Source: Phycisphaerae bacterium (lineage in GTDB: Bacteria > Planctomycetota > Phycisphaerae > UBA1845 > PWPN01). Taken from it: 64,000 nt of DNA. Of the stretch, positions 53,733-61,008 are shown one piece after another (position 1 is the first letter of the stretch; the number at the start of each line of letters is the position of its first letter). The stretch is taken from NCBI GenBank assembly GCA_018003015.1, contig JAGNEZ010000024.1, forward strand, positions 1 through 64,000. Direction: 5' to 3'. The notes beneath the pieces were generated by a model. That model ran no database searches and was not told where the DNA came from. It was given only the letters and a program-made list of their open reading frames with translations. The translations under genes and the position numbers were made by a program.

Positions 53733-54542
53733 TCACGCCGCCGGTGCCGGATACGTCAACGGCTTGCCGTGCTCGACGAGCTGGTAGCGGTCGCCGATAC
53801 CGAGCATCCTCAGGTTGGTGCGAAGCAGCTCGGGGGGCAGCGAGTTGGCTGGAAACAGGTCGTAGTGGCAGGGGATGACGACCTTGGCATTCATTTTGTG
53901 GGCCAGGGTGGCGGCCTCGGCCGGGCTCATGTTGTGGAACGCCGGGTTGATCACTGCTGCGAGGATATCCGGCTTGTGGGCGGCCATGCTGTCGGCCAGG
54001 ATCTCGTGGTAGCCGGTGTCGCCGGTCACGTAGAACTTCGGACCGTCTTTGATGCAGACCAGATAGCCCACGTGGGTGAGATCGTCGCCGGCGAAGGGGA
54101 TCGCGAAGGTTCCCCGCAGAGTGAGGTCGCCGAGCGTGACGCTCTTGTTTGGCCAGATCATGGCTGTCTGACTCTGAGGCACGCCCATGCTCACCAGCTT
54201 CTCGATCGTCTCGGGTGGGGCGACGAACGGTCCGACTCCGCCCGCCGCCCGGTAAGGACGGAGGGTTTCAGGATCGAGGTGATCCTGGTGACTATGCGTC
54301 ATGGCGTAGGCATCGATTCCGACCAGATCGGCGGGCGGGAGGGGCGGGGGCACCAGCCGGTCCATGTCGAACCCGTACTGGTCGCCGATGGCTTTGCACG
54401 AGTTGGACAGGTACGGATCGATGGCCACGATCTTGCCGCCGGGGCTCTTCACGATGAAGCCAGCCTGCCCCAGCCACCACAGGGTGAGCGAACCTCGGGG
54501 TACCCGGTACTGCCGCAGTTGTGTCATGCTCAGGATGGCCAT
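53733..54542 (-). CDS. MBL-fold metal-dependent hydrolase, UlaG (lactonase)-like
   Basis: 269 residues. Beta-lactamase-fold signature: LTLWWLGQAGFIV, IDPYLSNS, THSHQDHLD (His83, His85, Asp87, His88), VTGDTGYH and CHYDLF. The layout fits UlaG-type L-ascorbate-6-phosphate lactonases, which hydrolyse sugar lactone phosphates with Mn2+. A lactonase next to dehydrogenases suits an oxidative sugar pathway. Last gene of the ten-gene cluster; the cupin gene ends 10 bases upstream. GAGGA lies six bases before the ATG. Confidence 0.88.
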   Translation of the reverse strand: MAILSMTQLRQYRVPRGSLTLWWLGQAGFIVKSPGGKIVAIDPYLSNSCKAIGDQYGFDMDRLVPPPLPPADLVGIDAYAMTHSHQDHLDPETLRPYRAAGGVGPFVAPPETIEKLVSMGVPQSQTAMIWPNKSVTLGDLTLRGTFAIPFAGDDLTHVGYLVCIKDGPKFYVTGDTGYHEILADSMAAHKPDILAAVINPAFHNMSPAEAATLAHKMNAKVVIPCHYDLFPANSLPPELLRTNLRMLGIGDRYQLVEHGKPLTYPAPAA

Positions 54543-54552
54543 GTTATGGTCC

Positions 54553-54975
54553 TCATGGATTGGGCGGGGAGGTCACGATCATCACCACGAGCGTCTCGGT
54601 TCCGGTGTTCTCGATGCCGTGGATGCACCAGGGCGGCAGGTAGACGAAGTCGCCCTTCTTGACTTCGCGTTTGTAGTTGGCGAAGGTCATGGTGCCGCGG
54701 CCCTCCATGATCACGTAGGTTTCCTCGGTCTCGTGCTGGCCGGGCTGGAGCACGACATGTGGAGCGAGGTAGAACATTACCAAGCCGAGGTTTTTGGCGG
54801 GCGCATTGGGGTTGACCGGGTGCACCACGCGAACGGCGTTTCCGTAGCAGCCCGGGTAGACGATGGGCACGCCCTGCTGAACGGTCACGATCATGGGATC
54901 GGGTGCCTTGTCCGGTTTGGGAATCAGCGGCGGGCGATCGGATTTGTAGCCCTGGTGGACTTTGATTTCTGCCAT
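54553..54975 (-). CDS. Single-domain cupin protein
   Basis: 140 residues from ATG 54975; ATG 54984 is three codons upstream but has AAGGAA too close. A single cupin barrel with motif 1 PGQHETEETYVIMEGRG (His81, Glu83, Glu85) and motif 2 GDFVYLPPWCIHGIENTG (His119). The second motif-1 His is Glu83, so the metal site is HEH-like. Such small cupins act as sugar isomerases, epimerases, or sensory subunits. It sits between SDR and lactonase-like genes, so a sugar-acid isomerisation step is plausible. Exact role not seen. Confidence 0.88.
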   Translation of the reverse strand: MAEIKVHQGYKSDRPPLIPKPDKAPDPMIVTVQQGVPIVYPGCYGNAVRVVHPVNPNAPAKNLGLVMFYLAPHVVLQPGQHETEETYVIMEGRGTMTFANYKREVKKGDFVYLPPWCIHGIENTGTETLVVMIVTSPPNP

Positions 54976-55120
54976 GGAACTCATTTCCTTTCTTGTGAAT
55001 CAGGTTGTATGCAAGCCGACGATGCTTGCTACACCAAGATTGAGGATGGAGAAAGGTCGGAGGGCAAGCCATTCTCTCAACTCTTCTTCTTCATTCTCAA
55101 TTCCCCGTTCTCCATTTGCC

Positions 55121-55906
55121 TCAGAAGTCTCTTGCGTATCCTCCGGCGGTCCAGCCGCCGTCGATGGTCAGTACGGTCCCGGTAATGTAAGCGCTTTCGG
55201 GGGCGGCCAGGAACAGGGCGCCGTGGGCGATTTCCTTGGCTTCGGCCGGCCGGCCGAGCGGGATGTGGTCGAGAATCCGCTGGATGCGGTCGACGAATTT
55301 CCCGTCAGGGCCATAGAAGAGCCTCTTGGTTCCCTCGCTCACTGTCGAGCCTGGAGCGATCGCATTGACGAGGACGCCCTTGGGGGCGAGTTCGATGGCC
55401 ATGGCCCGGGTCAGACCGACGATCGCGTGCTTGGCCGCGATGTAGGCGCTCTGCAACCGCAAGGCGACAAGGCCGCAAATGGAGGAAATGTGGATGATCC
55501 GCCCGGATTTCTGGGCGACCATGAGCGGCGAAACGGCTCGGCTGACGATGACGACGCCGTTCAGATCGGTCTCGATGATCCAGTCCCATTCATCCTTGGG
55601 GAACTCGTCGAAAGTCACGCGATGCTTGACCGTATTGACGCCCGCGTTGTTGACAAGGATATCGATGTGCCCGAACTCGTCGGTGATCTTCCTGACGACG
55701 TCCTTGACCTGATCTTCGTTGCGAACGTCCATCTCACAGCCCCTGCAGGAAGGGAATTTGGCTGCTTCCTTCCTGACCGCCGGGACGTCGATATCCGTGT
55801 AGATCACCTGGGCGCCGTTGTTGGCGAACGAATCAGCGATCGCCAGACCGATTCCGTTTCCGGAGCCGGTAACCAACGCGACCTTGCCTGACAAATCAAC
55901 CTTCAT
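55121..55906 (-). CDS. SDR-family oxidoreductase (first)
   Basis: 261 residues. Classical short-chain dehydrogenase: NAD-binding LVTGSGNGIGLA (residues 12-22), NNAGV (87-91), catalytic Ser141/142, Tyr155 and Lys159 in SAYIAAKH, and PG after the active site in IAPGSTVS. The Asp at the end of beta-2 (YTDIDV, Asp38) suggests NAD rather than NADP. Likely a sugar or sugar-acid dehydrogenase such as those of gluconate 5-dehydrogenase type. It overlaps no neighbour: 8 bases separate it from the unknown beta-protein upstream and about 145 from the cupin. Confidence 0.93.
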   Translation of the reverse strand: MKVDLSGKVALVTGSGNGIGLAIADSFANNGAQVIYTDIDVPAVRKEAAKFPSCRGCEMDVRNEDQVKDVVRKITDEFGHIDILVNNAGVNTVKHRVTFDEFPKDEWDWIIETDLNGVVIVSRAVSPLMVAQKSGRIIHISSICGLVALRLQSAYIAAKHAIVGLTRAMAIELAPKGVLVNAIAPGSTVSEGTKRLFYGPDGKFVDRIQRILDHIPLGRPAEAKEIAHGALFLAAPESAYITGTVLTIDGGWTAGGYARDF

Positions 55907-55914
55907 GATCTCAC

Positions 55915-56961
55915 CTATGCCTCAGGGGACAACAAGATCCGGGCCACGGCGCGAACCTGTTCCGACGGGCCACGGAACGCCCAGACCGCCGACCAGTCGT
56001 CGCAGCGGGTGCGGCCCGTGCCCTCACCGACGGCCGGGATGTGATATTCCAGTTCGCTGAATGCTCCGAGGCTTTGGTGGACAACGTTGCAGGACTGGAC
56101 CGCATAGCCGAGGTCGTCCTTGTCGGTCCAGGGGACGTCCACATAGTCACCGGAGGGATTGACGAAGAAGTTGCGAATGACCAAGGCGGAGCGGCCACCG
56201 GTCTGGTACAGGTATCCGACCCGGCCGGTGGCAGCGACGGCGCGGATGCCGATCTTGTGACAGTCGTTAGTTCGCATTCGGTAGCGCACCATGCGGTCGC
56301 CCGCGATCAAGTCTTGGGGGGATATGGAGCCGAAGTAGATCTTGGGCTGCGTCCTGACGTGTACGGGGACGAGCAGATCGCCGCCGTGGGGCATCTGAAT
56401 GAGATTCCAGGCCCCTACTCGGGCGACCGGTGGGCCCACGATGGCCAGCGAGGTGTGCTGGGTGTAGCCTGCGTATTCGAGCTCGAGCAGGCTTGCCGCG
56501 GCGCGCTCGCAGCGTAGCGGATTGGGCGCCCAGGACAGCGACTTGCCCATCTCAAGCTCGACGGTTTTTCGGGAGCGGGCCAGTGTGACGGTCAGCCGAT
56601 TCACCAGGTGCACGCCCTCGGCGGATCTGGTGACCTGGTAGTTGCCCGGGTCCAGTTGCCGCGGCTGGAAGTAGCGGTCCAGGCTGGGGTAGTCGGGGAA
56701 GAACAAGTCGAGTTCAGGCGACAGCCACGTCCGGTCGCCGCCGGAGTTGTGCCACTCGTTGCTGGCATAAAAGGCCTTGGCCGAGGCCGGGCTCTTCAGG
56801 GCATCATGGGTCCAGAAGAAGTTCTCGCTGCTGCTGGGCGGGAACAGGCCGAGCACTCGCCCGCCGTGCTGGAGAACGAGCACCTCGGTTCCATCCGGGC
56901 TACGGAGTGGTTCCGTCAGCTTGCCTGCCTCATGCAGGCTCTTGACCAGAGCTTCATTCAT
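55915..56961 (-). CDS. Beta-rich protein of unknown function in the sugar cluster
   Basis: 348 residues from ATG 56961 with AAGGAAC seven bases upstream; the longer frame has no support. No signal peptide. The sequence is strand-rich, with EVLVLQHGGRVLGLFP, YQVTRSAEGVHLVNRLTVTL, ELEYAGYTQHTSLAIVG and a C-terminal FSELEYHIPAVGEG. The opening 'HGGRVLGLF' and 'HNSGGDRTW' resemble the aldose-1-epimerase/beta-supersandwich fold, so a cytoplasmic mutarotase-like or glycan-binding role is possible. I see no clear catalytic His/Glu pair. It lies between the SDR and permease genes with gaps of 8 and 41 bases and is surely part of the operon. Confidence 0.85.
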   Translation of the reverse strand: MNEALVKSLHEAGKLTEPLRSPDGTEVLVLQHGGRVLGLFPPSSSENFFWTHDALKSPASAKAFYASNEWHNSGGDRTWLSPELDLFFPDYPSLDRYFQPRQLDPGNYQVTRSAEGVHLVNRLTVTLARSRKTVELEMGKSLSWAPNPLRCERAAASLLELEYAGYTQHTSLAIVGPPVARVGAWNLIQMPHGGDLLVPVHVRTQPKIYFGSISPQDLIAGDRMVRYRMRTNDCHKIGIRAVAATGRVGYLYQTGGRSALVIRNFFVNPSGDYVDVPWTDKDDLGYAVQSCNVVHQSLGAFSELEYHIPAVGEGTGRTRCDDWSAVWAFRGPSEQVRAVARILLSPEA

Positions 56962-57002
56962 GATCGCGTTCCTTTCGGTCGGGCCTGCCGAGCCCGCGTG
57001 GG

Positions 57003-58277
57003 TCACGACTTGGCCAGTGTATTCCCGTAGGCCATGACGATGGCCGCCACGATCAGCACGCCGATGGCGACGTACATCTGGTACCTGGGCTTGCCCTTGA
57101 CTCCGCGCCATTCGCCGCTGATGAAACCCACTCCCTGGCTGCCGGTCATCTGCATCGCCTGCTGGATTCCGAATCCGATCGACGCCCCCAGGGCTCCGAG
57201 CATGAGCATCCCCTTGCCCTGCAGTCCGACCGCGATGATGGAGGTGACACCCATGATGACGGCCAAGCCGGCGTCCCTCCAGCTCTCGCCGAACACGTGC
57301 CAGGACTTGTTCCGAGTCAGCAGATACAGGGCGTAGGCAACGTTGAGGGCGGAGCCGGCGAACAGGCCCGCCGCCCAGACGCCGAACACGGCCAGGATAG
57401 CGCCGGTGTCCACGCCGACCTCGCATTGACCGCCCGGCAGAGCGCTGGCCAGCCGTTCGCGGATCCGCTCGGCGGCATGTGCGGCCTTCTGCCCGCCGAT
57501 CGCGATCGTGCCGACGCCTTCCACCTCCATCGTTCCCTCGGCACTCACGCTGTAGGTCTTGGAGAACCGGCGGGCAAGCTCGTCCTGGCCTTCGGCGTTG
57601 ACCTTCACCTTGATCTCGGTATTGGGCCGGACGAGGCAGAGATTCGCGATGATCGGTCCCTGACTGTAGACGAACGCAAGAGACAGCCCTGCGGAGAGCA
57701 CCCCGGCGACGGCGGTCATGATCAGGCCACCGAGGAAGCTACCGGACTGAGCGGATCTCTGTTTATTGTCGGCTTGCAGGGAGGTGAGCTGCCGGTCGCG
57801 GCCGAAGCCAGCGAACGTGGCGAACAACACGCCGATGAGCATGACGCCCACGCCGGCCAGCACGGCCATGCCGGCTGGCGAGTTCAGATCGGGCGCATCC
57901 TTGAACAGGCCGGTGCCCTTGAAGACCAGGGGGACGATCGTGCCCACGCACACGCCCAGCCCGGCGAGGATGGCCCCGGTCAAGGCCATGCCGATGCGCA
58001 CGAAGCACAGGCCGCACAACACATTAGCGATGCCCCAGCCGGCCGCGAACAGGTTGGCCTTGATCAGGGTGCGGAGCGGAACGGCGCGCAAACCCTCGAT
58101 CGGGTCGGGGCAGGCGAACAGGGTGATGCTCCAGGGAATGATGATGAGTGCGATGAGCATGGCGATCAGCCACCAGTGCTCGAACTGGTACTTGCGCATG
58201 AGCTTGAATGGCCAGGCCCCGCTCCCGGTGAGCAGCCCGGCGATGCCAACCACACAAGCACCCAATAGCGTTTCCAT
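57003..58277 (-). CDS. RhaT-like sugar:proton symporter with a large inserted domain
   Basis: 424 residues against about 344 for RhaT. About ten transmembrane helices in two DMT-like halves: TGSGAWPFKLMRKYQFEHWW, IALIIIPWSITLFACP, GIANVLCGLCFVRIGMALTG, and the second half WAAGLFAGSALNVAYALYLL. L-rhamnose:H+ symporters of this family import deoxy-hexoses, so the substrate is likely a rhamnose-like sugar. Between two central helices (about residues 217-288, nt 57414-57629) lies a soluble insertion with VSAEGTMEVEGVGTIAIGG followed by a helix, resembling the Poly_export/Wza fold. Its function is unknown. No periplasmic binding protein is in the cluster. Confidence 0.85.
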   Translation of the reverse strand: METLLGACVVGIAGLLTGSGAWPFKLMRKYQFEHWWLIAMLIALIIIPWSITLFACPDPIEGLRAVPLRTLIKANLFAAGWGIANVLCGLCFVRIGMALTGAILAGLGVCVGTIVPLVFKGTGLFKDAPDLNSPAGMAVLAGVGVMLIGVLFATFAGFGRDRQLTSLQADNKQRSAQSGSFLGGLIMTAVAGVLSAGLSLAFVYSQGPIIANLCLVRPNTEIKVKVNAEGQDELARRFSKTYSVSAEGTMEVEGVGTIAIGGQKAAHAAERIRERLASALPGGQCEVGVDTGAILAVFGVWAAGLFAGSALNVAYALYLLTRNKSWHVFGESWRDAGLAVIMGVTSIIAVGLQGKGMLMLGALGASIGFGIQQAMQMTGSQGVGFISGEWRGVKGKPRYQMYVAIGVLIVAAIVMAYGNTLAKS

Positions 58278-58314
58278 GCCAACGTACCCTTTCGCAAGAG
58301 GTTGCTCGATGCGT

Positions 58315-59157
58315 CTACACTCCCGGGACGTAGCCCGTGCCGAACCTGGCCGTCGACCGGGTTCGGAAATCCGAGATCAGCGACATCAGGGCGGTCGTTC
58401 CGCCGTCCGCAATGATGGTCTGGCCGACGATGTAGCCGGCCTCGTCGGAACAGAGGAACACGGCCAAGTGGGCGATATCCAGCGGCCGACCGGCACGGGC
58501 GACCGGCACAGCGTTCTTGGCGGACTCACCGGCATCCTTCTCGTTGAAGCCGGGGATGGCCTTGTAGTAGTTGTCCACCGTGACCCAACCGGGGGCGATG
58601 GCGTTCACCCGGATGCCCTGGTAGGCCAGCTCGACGGAGAGTGTTCGGGTGTAGGCGATGATCGCCCCCTTGGTTCCGGCGTAGACCGAGTGTTCTGGCG
58701 CGCCCTGGAGACCGTGGATGGAGGTGATGTTGCACACTGCCCCGCCGCCGTGCTTGAGCATGTCCTTGGCCACGGTCTGGGTGAGGAAGAACTGGGCCCG
58801 GATGTTCACGTGGTAGAGGACGTCGAATTGCTCGCGGGTGACCTCGAGGAACGGCTTGTTCAGGGTGATGCCCGCGTTGTTGACCAGGCAGTCGATCCCG
58901 CCGAGGAAGCCGATGGCCTGCTCGCCCAGACCGATCGTCTCGTCCACGGAGTTGAAGTTTGCGTTGACCGCGGTCGCCCGGCGTCCGAGGGCTTCGATCT
59001 CCTTCACCGCGCTGCGTGCTCCGGCGTCGCTGTGCGAATAATGAAGGACGACGTCAGCGCCTTGGCGGGCGAACTCCATGGCGATTTCGCGTCCGATGCC
59101 GGTCCCCGAACCGGTTACCAGGGCCCGCTTGCCAGCCAGTCTGTGGTTTGCACTCAT
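58315..59157 (-). CDS. SDR-family oxidoreductase (second)
   Basis: 280 residues with GGAGGT five bases before the ATG. ALVTGSGTGIGREIA (residues 12-26) binds NAD(P); NNAGI; catalytic Ser146, Tyr159 and Lys163 (SVYAGTKGA). Beta-2 ends HYSHSD, lacking the NAD-type Asp and with Ser/His instead, so NADP is possible. The C-terminus has an added basic tail (STARFGTGYVPGV). With the first SDR it gives two dehydrogenation steps, for example sugar to lactone and a later oxidation of a sugar acid. Gap of 37 bases to the permease gene. Confidence 0.92.
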   Translation of the reverse strand: MSANHRLAGKRALVTGSGTGIGREIAMEFARQGADVVLHYSHSDAGARSAVKEIEALGRRATAVNANFNSVDETIGLGEQAIGFLGGIDCLVNNAGITLNKPFLEVTREQFDVLYHVNIRAQFFLTQTVAKDMLKHGGGAVCNITSIHGLQGAPEHSVYAGTKGAIIAYTRTLSVELAYQGIRVNAIAPGWVTVDNYYKAIPGFNEKDAGESAKNAVPVARAGRPLDIAHLAVFLCSDEAGYIVGQTIIADGGTTALMSLISDFRTRSTARFGTGYVPGV

Positions 59158-59289
59158 CGGTCACCTCCATTGACAGGTCGCACAACTCCAACCCTCCCGT
59201 GCAGCGGTCGAAGATACGTTCCAGCATCCGAAGGAGCCACCGGCGAGACGCCGACCCCAAGCGTTCCCGGGAACGCGTTCCAAGCCATG

Positions 59290-59955
59290 TCAGCGGGCCG
59301 CCGCTTCTCCCTCGACGATCTTGACTCCGTAACCGGCCCCGATCCGAGTTGCACCCGCGGCGAGGAGGGCCTGGGCGTTGGCGTAGTCGCGGACCTTTCC
59401 GGAGGCCTTGACGCCGAAGCCCGGCCCCACGGTCTCGCGCAGCAGTCGGATATCCTCCACGGTCGCGAAGCCTTCGGCAAAGCCGGTGCAGGTCTTCACG
59501 AAGTGGGCTCCGGCCTGCTTGACGAGTTGACAGGCCAGTATCTTCTGATCGCGGGTGAGCAGGCCGGTCTCGATGATGACCTTGACCATCGCGCCTCCGG
59601 CCGCGGCCACGACTTCGGCGATATCCCGGACCACGAGGTCCTTGTTGCCCGACTTGAGGGCTCCGAGATTAATCACCATATCGACTTCGCTGGCTCCGTT
59701 GGCGATGGCCTCGCGCGTCTCGAAGGCCTTGGTTTGGGTGGTGGTCGCGCCCAGGGGGAAGCCAATGACCGTGCACACCTTAATCGGCGTGCCCTCGAGC
59801 TCGAGGGCGGCCAGGGCCACGTAGGACGGGTTGACACACACCGCGGTGAACTTGTGCTGCTTAGCCTGCCGGCACAGGGTGACGATCTCGTCGGGGGATG
59901 CGTCCTGCCGCAGCAGGGTGTGATCGATGTACTTGGCGACATCCGGGACAGTCAT
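59290..59955 (-). CDS. deoC: Deoxyribose-phosphate aldolase
   Basis: 221 residues. It cleaves 2-deoxy-D-ribose-5-phosphate into glyceraldehyde-3-phosphate and acetaldehyde through a Schiff base. YIDHTLL (residues 9-15) is the family start, [11 protein letters not shown] carries Asp92 near the active site, FVKTCTGF holds the likely Schiff-base Lys154, and GVKASGKVR the helper Lys183. The usual KTSTGF reads KTCTGF. AAGGAGAAG precedes the ATG. Its position behind a sugar kinase suggests the natural substrate is a phosphorylated deoxy-sugar or its analogue rather than nucleoside-derived deoxyribose, since no nucleoside phosphorylase is near. Confidence 0.95.
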   Translation of the reverse strand: MTVPDVAKYIDHTLLRQDASPDEIVTLCRQAKQHKFTAVCVNPSYVALAALELEGTPIKVCTVIGFPLGATTTQTKAFETREAIANGASEVDMVINLGALKSGNKDLVVRDIAEVVAAAGGAMVKVIIETGLLTRDQKILACQLVKQAGAHFVKTCTGFAEGFATVEDIRLLRETVGPGFGVKASGKVRDYANAQALLAAGATRIGAGYGVKIVEGEAAAR

Positions 59956-59988
59956 GTACTCACTTCTCCTTTCAACCGTGGGCGGCGC

Positions 59989-60960
59989 TCAACATAGGCA
60001 CGGCTTGGTGCAACGAAGAAAATCGTCCAGTTCCTGTCGGGTCGGCAGCGAAGGCTGAGATCCCGCCCGAGTGGCGGCCAGGGCTCCGGCACCGTTCGCG
60101 AAAGCGATCGCTTGTTCGTCGCCCCGTCCTTCGGCCAATGCGAGGGCCAGGGCGCCGCTAAAGGCGTCCCCCGCGGCGGTCGTGTCCACGGCTTTCACGG
60201 GGTAGCTCGGGATCAGTTGCCGCGTGTTCCTGGTCGCCAGGTAGGCGCCGCGCTGCCCCAGGGTAATGATGACCTTGCGCGGACCCATGTCCAGCAGCTT
60301 GGCTGAGGCCCGGGCTTCCCAGTCGTTTTTCGGCTCCGGGGCCAAGCCGCCCAGGGGGAGGGCCACTCCAGTGAAGAACTCCGCTTCGGTCTCGTTGGGG
60401 GTGAGGTAGGTTGCCTTGGCGAACAACCCTGCGGGAAACGCGCCCGCGGGCGCGGGATTCAATATCACCCGCACGCCCAGCTCATCGGCCAGATCGACGG
60501 CTCGCGCCACGGCGGGCATCGCGATCTCCAACTGGCACACCACCGCGTCGGCGGAGGCAATCACCTCGCGGGCGGCATCCACGTCCTCCGGGGCGCAGGC
60601 CAGGTTCGCCTGCGGCACGATGATGATGGTGTTTTCGCCGGCGGCATCGACGTGAATGCAGCAAGCCCCGGTGCCGGCGGCCGGATCGGCCTTGACGAAC
60701 TCGGTGTTGACGCCGCTGGCGTCGAGGCTGGCCAGCAGGAATCCGGCCCGGTCGTCCTGGCCGACGCGGCCGACCATGAAGACCTCGGCCCCCAATCGGG
60801 CGGCGGCCACCGCCTGATTAGCGCCCTTGCCTCCGGAGAAGGTGCCGAAGCTCTGCCCCAAAACAGTCTCGCCCTTGCGGGGAATGCGGTCGGCGAGGGC
60901 CACGCAGTCAAAGACCAGGCTGCCCACGACGACCACACGTGGTCTCTTCCTGTTCGCCAT
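59989..60960 (-). CDS. rbsK: PfkB-family sugar kinase (ribokinase-like)
   Basis: 323 residues from ATG 60960 with GAGGG six bases upstream. PfkB motif 1 FSGGKGANQAVAAARLG (residues 42-58) and the second signature VDTTAAGDAFSGA (258-270), with catalytic base Asp265 intact, although GAGD reads AAGD. NPAPAGAFPAGLF and LTPNETEAEFF complete the ribokinase pattern. It phosphorylates ribose or deoxyribose at C5 with ATP. Because DeoC follows after 33 bases, a deoxyribokinase-like (deoK) role is at least as likely as ribokinase, so the symbol is by family only. Confidence 0.9.
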   Translation of the reverse strand: MANRKRPRVVVVGSLVFDCVALADRIPRKGETVLGQSFGTFSGGKGANQAVAAARLGAEVFMVGRVGQDDRAGFLLASLDASGVNTEFVKADPAAGTGACCIHVDAAGENTIIIVPQANLACAPEDVDAAREVIASADAVVCQLEIAMPAVARAVDLADELGVRVILNPAPAGAFPAGLFAKATYLTPNETEAEFFTGVALPLGGLAPEPKNDWEARASAKLLDMGPRKVIITLGQRGAYLATRNTRQLIPSYPVKAVDTTAAGDAFSGALALALAEGRGDEQAIAFANGAGALAATRAGSQPSLPTRQELDDFLRCTKPCLC

Positions 60961-61008
60961 CGATACCCTCGCATCTCCCGTTGTCACCGAGAACCGCTCT
61001 CTCCGATA

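Noticed and set aside
57766-59997. 743-codon plus-strand ORF
   Set aside because: Shadow across RhaT-like, SDR and deoC genes; no domain or ribosome site.
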